Source: an uncultured Collinsella sp. (GTDB taxonomy: Bacteria > Actinomycetota > Coriobacteriia > Coriobacteriales > Coriobacteriaceae). From it: a stretch of 46,643 nt of DNA. Location: positions 1 to 46,643 of the forward strand of contig CALBOJ010000127.1 in assembly GCA_937896835.1 (NCBI GenBank), in the 5' to 3' direction. The position numbers were made by a program, and so were the translations under genes. Below the pieces are notes generated by a model. It had not been told where the DNA came from. It ran no database searches and saw nothing but the letters and a program-made list of their open reading frames with translations. This document shows positions 16,445-24,506 of this stretch, piece by piece; position 1 is the first letter of the stretch, and every line of letters begins with the position of its first letter.

Positions 16445-17913
16445 CGGGCGCCGCCTTCCCCACCTGCGGCGTTGCAGTTAGCAAGCGAGACCACCTCAAC
16501 GGATGGTTTCCCCTCGGCAGAGGGGTCCTCCCCGACAGGTGACTCAACAAGCGCCCCGACATCGGCAAGCTCCTCGGCATCCGCGCCCGCACCACGCGCG
16601 CTGACGAGGAACACGGGGTTTTGCGCCTTCATAAGATGGTGCGAGCCTACAGCCTCGGCGCGGGCGGCCGAAACCTGGCACGCCTCGAACTCCTTAAAGC
16701 GCGAACCCGAGAGGAGCGCGCACGCCTCGGTGAGCGTCTCAACGGTGACGCATGGCACGCACAGGCGAACCTGCGAGTTCTTCTCGAGCGCCGCCTCCAC
16801 GATGGAGGGAAGCTCGCCCGCGCTCCCGCCGACGAACACGGCGTCGGGGACGGGCAGTTTCGCGAGCGCTTCGGGGGCGACACCGGGGACCGCATGCACG
16901 TTGCCGCACCCGAATGCATCCGCGTTCTCTCGGATGAGCCGCACGCCGGCCGCGTTGCGCTCGACCGCCCATACCGACCCCGCTCGCGCGACGAGCGCCG
17001 CCTCGATCGACACGCTCCCCGTGCCGGCGCCGACATCCCACACGGTGTCGGTCGCGGTAAGGCGCAGCTTCGCGAGCGCGACGGCGCGCACCTCCTGCTT
17101 GGTCATGGGAACGTCGCCGCGGATGAAGAGCTCGTCGGGAATGCCCGAGGAAGCGTACGGCCAGCGGGAGCTCGCGGCGCGGGATGCGCCCGCAGAGTCC
17201 GCCGCGAAAGAAGCCGCCGCGGGCGCAGACGCGCCGGCCGGCGCCTCGGAGGCTGCGCTAGAGCCCGCAGGCGACCCGGCGCAGCCTGCGAACTCGATAA
17301 GCATCACGTTCAAGTCGTCGAACGTCTGACCTGCGATTTCACTTGCGGTCGCGCAGGTGATGCGCTCGTCGGGGTACGACAGGCGCTCGGCCACCGTCAC
17401 GCGCGCGTCCGCGAAGCCCGCCTGCACAAGCTCGCCCGAAAGCCGCGAGGGGTCTTCCCCGCCCGACGTGGCGAGGAAGAGCTCACCTGCGCGCTCGGCC
17501 TCGGCCACGATGTCGCACGCCACGCCGTGAGCGCTCGCGAAGCGCCAATCCTGCCATGGACGCGCGAGGCGCGCGGCGAGATACGACGCTGAGCTTATGC
17601 CGGGAATGACGCGCACGTCCACCCGCGCGTCGCCGGAGAGCGCCTCCACCAGGCGGCGCGCGCCGCTGAACAGCCCCACATCGCCCGTCATCACGACCAC
17701 GGCGCGATGCCACGACGCCGCATCAGTGAGCGCGGCGACGATGTCCGCCGTCTTCACGAGCTCGCATCTCACCACGTCGGGCGGCACGTCGATGCCGACA
17801 AGCGCGCGATGAGCGCCGATGACCACGTCGGCGATGTCGATCGCGTCGAGCGCCGCACGCGAGAGCAAGTCGGGGTTTCCGGGCCCCGCCCCGATGATCG
17901 TTACCTTTCGCAT
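16441..17913 (-). CDS. cbiET: Fused cobalt-precorrin-7 C5-methyltransferase / C15-methyltransferase-decarboxylase
   Basis: 490 residues. ATG at 17913, overlapping cbiH by 13 bases. Residues 1-209 are CbiE: IIGAGPGNPDLLS, VMTGDVGLFSGA and VIPGISSASYLAA. Residues 210-250 are a low-complexity Ala/Ser/Gly/Pro linker. Residues 251 onward are CbiT: DVPMTKQEVRAVALAKL, then the SAM-binding DVGAGTGSVSIEAA (293-306). The last 50 residues are an acidic tail after the methyltransferase fold. Together the two domains methylate C5 and C15 and decarboxylate the C12 acetate. CobL is the aerobic-pathway equivalent of this fusion. Confidence 0.93.
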   Translation of the reverse strand: MRKVTIIGAGPGNPDLLSRAALDAIDIADVVIGAHRALVGIDVPPDVVRCELVKTADIVAALTDAASWHRAVVVMTGDVGLFSGARRLVEALSGDARVDVRVIPGISSASYLAARLARPWQDWRFASAHGVACDIVAEAERAGELFLATSGGEDPSRLSGELVQAGFADARVTVAERLSYPDERITCATASEIAGQTFDDLNVMLIEFAGCAGSPAGSSAASEAPAGASAPAAASFAADSAGASRAASSRWPYASSGIPDELFIRGDVPMTKQEVRAVALAKLRLTATDTVWDVGAGTGSVSIEAALVARAGSVWAVERNAAGVRLIRENADAFGCGNVHAVPGVAPEALAKLPVPDAVFVGGSAGELPSIVEAALEKNSQVRLCVPCVTVETLTEACALLSGSRFKEFEACQVSAARAEAVGSHHLMKAQNPVFLVSARGAGADAEELADVGALVESPVGEDPSAEGKPSVEVVSLANCNAAGGEGGAR

Positions 17914-18644
17914 GGAATCTCCCGATACCCGCGCGGCGTGACCATACGGCCGCCTACGCGCTTCGTGTCCGCGTTGCCGACGAACACGGTGGTGAACATG
18001 TCGGCGTCGAACTCCCCCAGCTCGGAGAGCCTGCACATGCCCGACTGCTGCCCCTCGCGCCCGATGTTGCGTACCCAGCCGCAGAGCGTGTCGGGGGCCT
18101 TCCATTCGAGCATAATCTTCGCCGCGCGCGAGAGCCTGTCGGCGCGCTTTCTGCTGCGCGGGTTGTACAAACAGATGCAGAAGTCGGCGCTCGCCACGGC
18201 AGCGAGCCTGCGCTCGATGACCTCCCACGGCGTGAGCAGGTCGGAGAGCGACACGACCGCGAAGTCGTGGGCAAGCGGGGCGCCGAGCACCGCCGACCCG
18301 CTCTGAGCCGCGGTGGCCCCGGCGATAACTTCCACGTCTACATCGGGGTAGTCCTCCGCAAGCTCCAGCACGGGGCTCGCCATGCCGTACACGCCCGCGT
18401 CACCGCTGCACACGAGCGCCACGGCTTCTCCGCTCTGCGCGCGCGAAAGCGCCAGGCGGCACCGTTCGACCTCATGCATCATCGGCGTCGCGAGATGCGC
18501 CGCGTCGGGCACGGCGGCGAGCGCGAGCTCCACGTATTTCGTGTACCCCACAACGATGTCGGCCGCCTCGAGCGCGCGCCGAGCCGCAATCGTCATGCCG
18601 TCGGGGCCGCCCGGGCCAATCCCCACCACGAAGAGCTTTCCCAT
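17901..18644 (-). CDS. cbiH: Cobalt-precorrin-3 / precorrin-3B C17-methyltransferase
   Basis: 247 residues. ATG at 18644 is chosen: AAGGAG lies five bases upstream and it shares a base with the cbiG stop (TGATG); a GTG one codon earlier is only two bases from that ribosome-binding site. SAM-dependent tetrapyrrole methylase: VVGIGPGGPDGMT, VGYTKYVEL, VCSGDAGVYGMASPV, VIAGATAAQSGSAVLGAPL and CLYNPRSRKR. CbiH methylates C17 and drives ring contraction. This protein lacks the ferredoxin-like or Fe-S C-terminal extension found in some CbiH homologues. Confidence 0.95.
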   Translation of the reverse strand: MGKLFVVGIGPGGPDGMTIAARRALEAADIVVGYTKYVELALAAVPDAAHLATPMMHEVERCRLALSRAQSGEAVALVCSGDAGVYGMASPVLELAEDYPDVDVEVIAGATAAQSGSAVLGAPLAHDFAVVSLSDLLTPWEVIERRLAAVASADFCICLYNPRSRKRADRLSRAAKIMLEWKAPDTLCGWVRNIGREGQQSGMCRLSELGEFDADMFTTVFVGNADTKRVGGRMVTPRGYREIPCER

Positions 18645-19777
18645 CACCGCTCCTTAAACGAAAGTTCGATAGTTACCTTGGAAAACGCGACGGTCACGCC
18701 GCCGTGAGCGAGCTTCGGGAAGATAAGTTTGCCCCCGCCCGCGAGCGCCGCGCGCTCGCACACGTTGTCGACCCCCACCGTCGCGCGCACGAAATCAGAT
18801 GGCGAAACGCTGCCTTCGACCTGCGACAACTCCTCTGCGGAATACGTCGCGAGCGGGATACTGCGCGCGTGGCAGAAGGCGAGCAGACCCTCCTCGCGCG
18901 CCTTAACGTCGATCGTCGCCGCCTCGCGCACGGCCGAAGGCGAGATGCCCGCCTGCCCGCACGCGAGAAGAAACGCCTCCCCGATCGCTTCGGTGCACGC
19001 ACCGCGACGGCACCCTATGCCCGCAACGATGCAGGGTAAGACAAGGTGAAGCGGCTCGGGCGCAGGCGCCTGCGCCCGCACGCCCGCCGGCTTCCCCGTC
19101 ACACCGGCGGGCACGACCTCGCCCGTTGTCTCCGCCGCGCGAACGGACGCACCTGCATTCGCGCCAGCGAACGGCGACACGACGATATCGGCCCGAGCGC
19201 GGTCGGACGCAATGTCAACCCCCTCAGGCGGCTGTCCCGAAATCGGCATGTCGGAATAGAGCGCCACGCGCCCGCCCGAAAGCAGCCGCGCCGACGCTCG
19301 CTTGATAGCCTCGGGATTCGAAACGGCGAGCCCCGCACAGCGCGCCCACGTATCCACCGCCCACACGCCGCGGACGTCGGTCGCCGTGGTGATGACGGGG
19401 ATGGCCCCTGCCGCGCGTGCCACAGTTTGCGCAAGCTCGTTCGCACCGCCCAAATGCCCCGACAAAAGCGAGACGGCAAAGCGCCCCGCCTCGTCGATCA
19501 CCACAACCGCGGAATCGTTTGCCTTCGAGGCGACATGCGGCGCGATCGCCCGCACGGCGATGCCCGCCGCGCCCACGAACAGAAGCGCGTCCGACGCTTC
19601 CCACGCGAGCGCCGTCCATGCGCGCAGGTCGGCCTTCCCCTCGCCGAACCCGCGCGAAACGGAAACGTTCCAGCCAGAGTCATCTTCACCTGTCTGCGCG
19701 CAATCGGAAAGCGCGCGTGCGGTGCGCTCCGCCAACGCATACCCCCTCTCAGTGAACGCTATGCAGGAAACCCTCAT
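18644..19777 (-). CDS. cbiG: Cobalt-precorrin-5A hydrolase
   Basis: 377 residues. ATG at 19777, immediately after the cbiL stop. Typical CbiG: ALLFVGAAGIAVRAIAPHV, VVVIDEAGRFAVSLLSGHLGGANELA and a C-terminal half with GIGCRRGACTEAI. It opens the ring A acetate lactone and releases the C20 unit as acetaldehyde. A Pro/Ala-rich insertion of about 40 residues (around 205-245) joins the N-terminal and C-terminal domains. Confidence 0.95.
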   Translation of the reverse strand: MRVSCIAFTERGYALAERTARALSDCAQTGEDDSGWNVSVSRGFGEGKADLRAWTALAWEASDALLFVGAAGIAVRAIAPHVASKANDSAVVVIDEAGRFAVSLLSGHLGGANELAQTVARAAGAIPVITTATDVRGVWAVDTWARCAGLAVSNPEAIKRASARLLSGGRVALYSDMPISGQPPEGVDIASDRARADIVVSPFAGANAGASVRAAETTGEVVPAGVTGKPAGVRAQAPAPEPLHLVLPCIVAGIGCRRGACTEAIGEAFLLACGQAGISPSAVREAATIDVKAREEGLLAFCHARSIPLATYSAEELSQVEGSVSPSDFVRATVGVDNVCERAALAGGGKLIFPKLAHGGVTVAFSKVTIELSFKER

Positions 19778-20467
19778 CTAGCGCACCACCATCGTCGAGA
19801 AGTAGCTGCCCCGATCGGGCACATCGTCGAGCGAGCGGTACACGCGCTCGCCCGGAAGCCCACAGTCCTCTACGAGCTCGGCACCGTCGAAGGCACCCTC
19901 CTCGCGAAGGATGCGCTTCGTGTCCGCAAGCGAGCGGCGCGCCTTCATGACCACCTTCGTCCCCGGCCAGCCGATTGCGCGGCGAACGTCATCGTAGCCG
20001 CCGGGCACGATGTGCAGAGGCGACGACATCTCGGGCGTGAGGTCGCGCTCGAGCGCCGCGGCGACCGCGCAGAAGCTCGGCACGCCGGGAATGGCGCGCG
20101 CCTCGAACCCGCGGGCGCGCACGTCGGGCGCTATGCGCTGGAAGGTGGCGTAGATGCTTGGGTCCCCCAGGTTCAGCAGCGCGACGTCGCGGGCCGCATC
20201 CAGGTGCGCGACAAGCTCGCGAACAAGCGAGGCACGCTCGGCCGCGCGGCGCTCGGCGTCGCGCGTCATCGAGAATCGCACGGGGATCACCGTCTTGCCT
20301 GTAAGGTCGACGGCGCCGCGCACAATGTCAAGCGCGACCATGACCCCGTCCGCCGTTTGCGGTGCGGCGATGACCGGACACGATTCGATTGTGCGGACGG
20401 CCTTGATCGTGAGCAGCTCGGGGTCGCCAGGCCCCGTGCCCACCCCGTACAGCACGCCTTTACTCAT
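19778..20467 (-). CDS. cbiL: Cobalt-factor II / precorrin-2 C20-methyltransferase
   Basis: 229 residues. ATG at 20467, overlapping cbiD by 8 bases; the upstream in-frame extension lies inside cbiD. Tetrapyrrole methylase signatures: YGVGTGPGDPELLTIKAV, LNLGDPSIYATFQ and AIPGVPSFCAVAAAL. It methylates C20 of cobalt-sirohydrochlorin, the first methylation after cobalt insertion and thus the entry into the corrinoid branch. It expects a pre-formed cobalt-factor II, while the only chelatase in the window is an exported form (22896-23822). Confidence 0.94.
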   Translation of the reverse strand: MSKGVLYGVGTGPGDPELLTIKAVRTIESCPVIAAPQTADGVMVALDIVRGAVDLTGKTVIPVRFSMTRDAERRAAERASLVRELVAHLDAARDVALLNLGDPSIYATFQRIAPDVRARGFEARAIPGVPSFCAVAAALERDLTPEMSSPLHIVPGGYDDVRRAIGWPGTKVVMKARRSLADTKRILREEGAFDGAELVEDCGLPGERVYRSLDDVPDRGSYFSTMVVR

Positions 20468-21644
20468 ACGTCGCCCCCAATTCCCCGATAACAGCATCGG
20501 CGCCCGACGTGCGGAAAAGCTCGCGGCGCCCGGCGTCGAACACGACCGCGGCGATGTCGCATGCGCCCGCCGCGCGGCGGCGCAACCTGTCCTCGATTGC
20601 CGCAGCGAGCGAGGCGCGCACAGCATCCCCCACGCCGGCGGCCTCGATTACCTCAAGCGCCGTCGTGGTCGTGACCGACGACATGATCTCGTGCACGGTC
20701 TTCGCGCCCGCGCCGGCCAAGGCCGCGTGGGCGGCCAGAATCTCCGCGCGGCAGTCGGCGGTACGCGAATGGGTGTCCATGATGCCGCCCGCGACCTTCA
20801 CCAGCTTGCCGATGTGTCCCACAAGAAGGACATTGGTAAATCCCTCGCGAACGCAGCAATCAATCGCATCGCCCACAAAGTTGGAGATGAAGACCACCGG
20901 CGCACCGTTTAGGTGGAAATGCCCCGAGATGAACTGCCCGCCGTAGTTGCCGGGCGTGAGCACGACTCCGCGCCGCCCCATAGCCGCATGCTGCCGGATC
21001 TCGAGCTCGATGCTGTCGCGCAAGGCAGCGAGGCTGCGCGGCTCGACGATGCCCGTCGTACCCAGGATGGAGATGCCGTCCTCTATCCCCAGGTGCGGGT
21101 TGAAGGTCTTTTCGGCAAGGGCAACACCCTCGGGTACCGAAATCGTCACAGCAATATTTCCAGAAAAGCCGTGCGCGGCGCACACCTCGCGCACCGCCGA
21201 AGTGATCATCGCGCGCGGCGTCGCGTTGATGGCGGCCGCCCCCACCGGCTGCTCAAGCCCGGGCAACGTCACGCGCCCCACGCCCACGCCGCCATCGACG
21301 GAAACTTCCGATTCGCGCGCGGGCACGCCCTTGCTGCCCGCAGCGCCCGTGCCCGGCCCCGCATGTTCCACGAGCGCGTACACGAGCACGCCGTCGGTCA
21401 CATCGGCATCGTCGCCTGCGTCCTTTCGCACGGCGCACTGGGCGCACCCCTCGCCGATGCATACGTCGACCACGTCCGTCTCGACGGGCAGCCCGCCGGG
21501 GGTGACGATCGACACGCGGCCCACGGTCTTTCGTGACAAGAGCATCTCGCAGGCCGCCTTCGCCGCGAGAGCGGCGCAGCTCCCCGTGGTGTAGCCGCAG
21601 CGCAGGCGGGTCGTCCCGGTATATATGTAGTGCTCGAAGGCCAC
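20460..21644 (-). CDS. cbiD: Cobalt-precorrin-5B C1-methyltransferase
   Basis: 394 residues. GTG at 21644 is chosen, one base after the cbiF stop; it gives FEHYIY then RLRCGYTTGSCAALAAKAA, the conserved CbiD N-terminus. Also present: VSVPEGVALAEKTFNPHLGI, ISILGTTGIV and LVGHIGKLVKVAGGI. CbiD methylates C1, a step specific to the anaerobic pathway, and this confirms which route the cluster uses. Its Shine-Dalgarno is weak, and translation probably depends on coupling with cbiF. Confidence 0.94.
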   Translation of the reverse strand: MAFEHYIYTGTTRLRCGYTTGSCAALAAKAACEMLLSRKTVGRVSIVTPGGLPVETDVVDVCIGEGCAQCAVRKDAGDDADVTDGVLVYALVEHAGPGTGAAGSKGVPARESEVSVDGGVGVGRVTLPGLEQPVGAAAINATPRAMITSAVREVCAAHGFSGNIAVTISVPEGVALAEKTFNPHLGIEDGISILGTTGIVEPRSLAALRDSIELEIRQHAAMGRRGVVLTPGNYGGQFISGHFHLNGAPVVFISNFVGDAIDCCVREGFTNVLLVGHIGKLVKVAGGIMDTHSRTADCRAEILAAHAALAGAGAKTVHEIMSSVTTTTALEVIEAAGVGDAVRASLAAAIEDRLRRRAAGACDIAAVVFDAGRRELFRTSGADAVIGELGATYE

Positions 21645-21645
21645 G

Positions 21646-22437
21646 CTAGCTGCTCGCCTTCCGATACCCCGTGGCAAACGAAGGGTCGTAAAGCTTGCTG
21701 CGCTCGTACGACTCCGCTTGCGCGCCGTCGTGCGCAAGCCCGCCGCGAGCTCCGAGCACGCGGCCCACCACCACGAGCGCCGTGCGGTCGATGCCCTCTC
21801 GCGCGCCCGCATCGGCGAGCGTGCCCACTGTGCATCGCACCACGCGCTCCTCAGGCCAGGTCGCCTTATACACGAGCGCCGCCGGCTCGTCGGAGCTGCG
21901 GCCCGCGGCCAAAAGCTCGGCGGAAAGCTCGGCGAGCATACCCGAGCTCAGGAAGATGACCATAGTCGAGCCGCTTTCCGCCATGGTGCGCATGCCCTCG
22001 CCCGCAGGCATGGGGGTGCGCCCGGAAAGCCGCGTGATCACGACCGACTGGCTGATTCCCGGCAGCGTGTATTCCTGGCGAAGCGCCGCCGCGGCACCGC
22101 AAAAGCTCGACACGCCGGGCACCACCTCGTAGTCCACGCCGCGCGCGTCGAGCGCGTCCATCTGCTCCTGGATGGCGCCGTACAGGCACGGGTCGCCCGT
22201 GTGCAGGCGCACCACTTCCTCGCCCCGCGCATCTGCCGCGCACATCACGTCGAGCACTTCCTCCAAGGTCATGTGCGCGCTGTCGTAGACGATGCAGGAT
22301 TCCTTGCACTCAGCGAGCAGCTCGGGGTTCACAAGGCTCCCCGCCCAAACGACCACGTCGGCCGCGTGCAGAAGGCGCGCCCCGCGCAGCGTGATAAGGT
22401 CGGCGGCGCCAGAGCCTGCGCCAACGATATGAATCAT
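21646..22437 (-). CDS. cbiF: Cobalt-precorrin-4 C11-methyltransferase
   Basis: 263 residues. ATG at 22437 with GAAGG upstream. CbiF/CobM hallmarks: HIVGAGSGAADLITLRGARLL, VVWAGSLVNPELL, RLHTGDPCLYGAIQEQ, EVVPGVSSFCGAAAAL, QSVVITRLSGRTPMPAGE and VYKATWPEE. It methylates C11 with SAM. First gene of the 17-gene leftward operon; its leader of up to about 150 bases shows no recognisable cobalamin riboswitch. Confidence 0.95.
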   Translation of the reverse strand: MIHIVGAGSGAADLITLRGARLLHAADVVVWAGSLVNPELLAECKESCIVYDSAHMTLEEVLDVMCAADARGEEVVRLHTGDPCLYGAIQEQMDALDARGVDYEVVPGVSSFCGAAAALRQEYTLPGISQSVVITRLSGRTPMPAGEGMRTMAESGSTMVIFLSSGMLAELSAELLAAGRSSDEPAALVYKATWPEERVVRCTVGTLADAGAREGIDRTALVVVGRVLGARGGLAHDGAQAESYERSKLYDPSFATGYRKASS

Positions 22438-22568
22438 CCGAGCCTTCCCTTCCCGTTTCTCATCGCAACCGTTTACGCCGCCATTCGCGCAGCGGGCAAA
22501 ACACGGCGCCTGCGGCAGCAATCGGCGCAAATACGCAGGCAGGAGGCGCAATGCCGCCCGCGCTGGCT

Positions 22569-22597
22569 TTGACACGTTCACAAGTGCCCACTATCAT
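22569..22597 (+). promoter_or_regulatory. Sigma-A type promoter for the chelatase/transporter unit
   Basis: A perfect TTGACA (22569-22574), a 17-bp spacer and TATCAT (22592-22597) form a near-consensus promoter. Transcription would start near 22604 and run into the cobalamin riboswitch. The -10 sits in a near-palindrome (ACTATCATAGT), so TATGAT also reads leftward toward cbiF, but without a good -35. Confidence 0.75.
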
Positions 22598-22665
22598 AGT
22601 AAAAGATTCGGCAACGAGCATATGACAATCGGATAAAAGGAAATGACCGGCGCGGCGCCTGCACA

Positions 22666-22776
22666 GCCCGCGCTGGCTTGCGGAGGGAACCAGGTGGGAA
22701 TCCTGGGCAAGGGACATTACTGTATAGGACGCGCGGGCGAACCGCCTCGCGCCCCAAGCCAGACTGCTTCGCCTTT
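22666..22776 (+). ncRNA. Cobalamin riboswitch
   Basis: The leader contains the conserved core in order: GGAGGGAACCAGGTGGGAA (22682-22700), CCTGGGCAAGG, CATTACTGTATAGG (22715-22728), a GC-rich hairpin and the CCAAGCCAGACTGC box (22754-22767). CTGGCTTG (22673-22680) pairs exactly with CAAGCCAG (22755-22762). Downstream, a hairpin (22781-22795), a small ACCCC/GGGGT hairpin followed by GCGCTTTTCTTT (22813-22834), and GCCGG/CCGGC next to the ribosome-binding site could form the switch. Family knowledge: adenosyl- or other cobalamins turn such genes off. Confidence 0.87.
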
Positions 22777-22895
22777 TCCTCACGGCATCGCCGTGGCGTT
22801 AGCTCCTTGTGAACCCCGAGGGGTGCGCTTTTCTTTCGCTTGTGCCGACAAGCAACTGTCGCCGGGGGACCGGCAAACCGAGGAAAGGAAAAACC

Positions 22896-23822
22896 ATGTC
22901 CGACCAGATGTCACGCCGCGGCTTCATGGGCGCCGCAGCAACCGGAGCCGTCGCGCTCGCCGGAGTCGCGCTCGCGGGCTGCTCCAACACCTCCGCGAGT
23001 TCCGAGAAATCTAGTGAAAAGGAGAAGGCCGCGAAGCCGGTCATCCTCGTCACGAGCTTCGGCACGAGCTACAACGACTCGCGCCACATCACCATCGGCG
23101 CCATCGAAGACGCTATCCGCGAGAAGTACTGGCAGGACTACGACATCCGCCGCGCCTTCACCGCGCAGATCATCATCGACAAGCTGAAGAAGCGCGACGG
23201 CATCACGATCGACAACATGACCGAGGCGCTTGACCGCTGCGTGGAAGACGGCGTGAAGGAAATCGTCGTGCAGCCGACGCATCTCATGGCTGGCCTGGAA
23301 TACGCCGACGTGAAAGACGAGCTCGACAAGTACGCCGACAAGTTCGACAAGATCTCGCTCGGCGACCCGCTGCTCACCTCCGACGACGACTACAAAAAGG
23401 TGGCCGCAGCCATTAAGGAGAACATGGCGTCCTTCGACGACGGCGAGACGGCGCTGTGCCTCATGGGCCACGGCACCGAAGCCGATTCCAACGCCGACTA
23501 TGCCAAGATGCAGGAAGTGTTCAAGAACGAGGGTTTGACGCAGTTCTTCGTCGGCACCGTCGAGGCTGAACCGACCTGCGAGGATGTTATCGCCGCCGCG
23601 AGCGCCGCAGGCTACAAGAAGGCCGTGCTCGCGCCGTTCATGGTGGTCGCGGGCGACCACGCGAACAACGACATGGCAGACGAGACCGACCCCGACAGCT
23701 GGGCTGCGAAGTTCGTGGCCGCCGGCTTCGAAGTGACGTGCCTGCTCCAGGGTCTGGGACAGAACGTCGCGGTCGACGACATCTACGTCTCGCACGTGGA
23801 CGACGCCATCGCCAAGCTGTAA
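22896..23822 (+). CDS. cbiK: CbiK-type sirohydrochlorin cobaltochelatase, lipoprotein form
   Basis: 308 residues. ATG at 22896 with AGGAAAGG upstream; a longer in-frame start at 22809 would cross the riboswitch expression region. The N-terminus SRRGFMGAA (RR at 7-8) then a hydrophobic core and lipobox LAGC (Cys29) indicate export, possibly by Tat, and lipid anchoring. The mature part is CbiK: VTSFGTSYNDSR, MGHG with His192 and VVAGDHANNDM with His255. These two His are spaced like the metal-binding His of Salmonella CbiK. Known precedent: Desulfovibrio CbiKP is periplasmic. Inserting cobalt outside the cytoplasm does not fit a cytoplasmic CbiL, so its role may differ. Confidence 0.88.
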   Translation: MSDQMSRRGFMGAAATGAVALAGVALAGCSNTSASSEKSSEKEKAAKPVILVTSFGTSYNDSRHITIGAIEDAIREKYWQDYDIRRAFTAQIIIDKLKKRDGITIDNMTEALDRCVEDGVKEIVVQPTHLMAGLEYADVKDELDKYADKFDKISLGDPLLTSDDDYKKVAAAIKENMASFDDGETALCLMGHGTEADSNADYAKMQEVFKNEGLTQFFVGTVEAEPTCEDVIAAASAAGYKKAVLAPFMVVAGDHANNDMADETDPDSWAAKFVAAGFEVTCLLQGLGQNVAVDDIYVSHVDDAIAKL

Positions 23823-23832
23823 ACTCGCCGCG

Positions 23833-23943
23833 CACGGGGGCGCCGGTCGCGTCCCCGTGCAACGGGCATGCGCCTTTCCCCGACTGACGACGCATGCCCG
23901 TTGCATTCGCATCCCGACCGCCCACCGCACGGCGCGGGCGGTC
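23833..23943 (+). other. Three consecutive strong hairpins between cbiK and the lipoprotein gene
   Basis: The 146-base gap after cbiK holds three inverted repeats in a row: GCACGGGG/CCCCGTGC (23833-23861), a perfect 13-bp CAACGGGCATGCG stem (23861-23873 with 23891-23903), and GACCGCCC/GGGCGGTC (23916-23943). None has a T-run. They may stabilise the chelatase mRNA, cause partial termination, or separate two expression levels. Confidence 0.7.
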
Positions 23944-23968
23944 GAAGCGATTGAAAGGAACCCCCTCC

Positions 23969-24502
23969 ATGTTGAAGAAAACCCTCGTCTTCGCCCTGTC
24001 GGCGGCGCTTTGCGCGTTCTCGCTCGCCGGCTGCGCCGGAAATTCAATCGACAGCGCAAAGGCAAGCGATGCCGATTCCCAGGAAAAGACCGAACAGGCG
24101 GCCGATGCGCCCGCGGGCGCAAGCGCTGCCCCCATCACCGCCGACAAGGTGGCCGACGGCACCTATCCAATCACCGTAGATTCCAGCTCGAACATGTTCA
24201 GGATCGTGGACGCCCAGCTCATCGTGGAAAACGGCTCCATGCACTGCGTGATGACGCTTTCCGGCACGGGCTACGGCAAGCTCTTCATGGGCACGGGCGA
24301 CGAGGCTGCCGCCGCGAGCGAGGCCGACTTCATCCCCTATGTGGAAAACGCGGAAGGCAAGTACACCTACGACGTGCCCGTTGATGCGCTCGACGAGGAC
24401 ACCGCCTGTGCCGCGTGGAGTATTAGAAAAGAGCAGTGGTACGACCGCACACTTGTGTTCGAATCCGCCGGCGTCGATCTGCGCGCCGACGCACTGAAGT
24501 AA
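23969..24502 (+). CDS. Small lipoprotein with a NEAT-like domain
   Basis: 177 residues. ATG at 23969 with GAAAGGAA upstream. Signal peptide with lipobox SLAGC (Cys22), then an acidic spacer and one domain from about 58 to 170. It starts DGTYPITVDSSSNMFRI and includes GSMHCVMTLSGTGYGKLFMG, KYTYDVPVDALDED and EQWYDRTLVFES. The order of elements (DGTY, a small hydrophobic strand, a YxxxY-like end) resembles NEAT domains of haem-binding surface proteins, but I cannot confirm membership. The same kind of domain forms the N-terminal part of the next protein. Probable role: surface capture or relay of a ligand to the ABC importer. Confidence 0.6.
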   Translation: MLKKTLVFALSAALCAFSLAGCAGNSIDSAKASDADSQEKTEQAADAPAGASAAPITADKVADGTYPITVDSSSNMFRIVDAQLIVENGSMHCVMTLSGTGYGKLFMGTGDEAAAASEADFIPYVENAEGKYTYDVPVDALDEDTACAAWSIRKEQWYDRTLVFESAGVDLRADALK

Positions 24503-24506
24503 CGCC

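Noticed and set aside
22438..22660. Possible second cobalamin riboswitch in the cbiF leader on the minus strand
   Set aside because: AAGCCAGC occurs, but GGTGnnAA and the ACTGT core are absent in correct order.
22809..22895. Longer start for cbiK at 22809
   Set aside because: It would translate the riboswitch expression region and hide the export signal; the ATG at 22896 has a good ribosome-binding site and begins the signal peptide.
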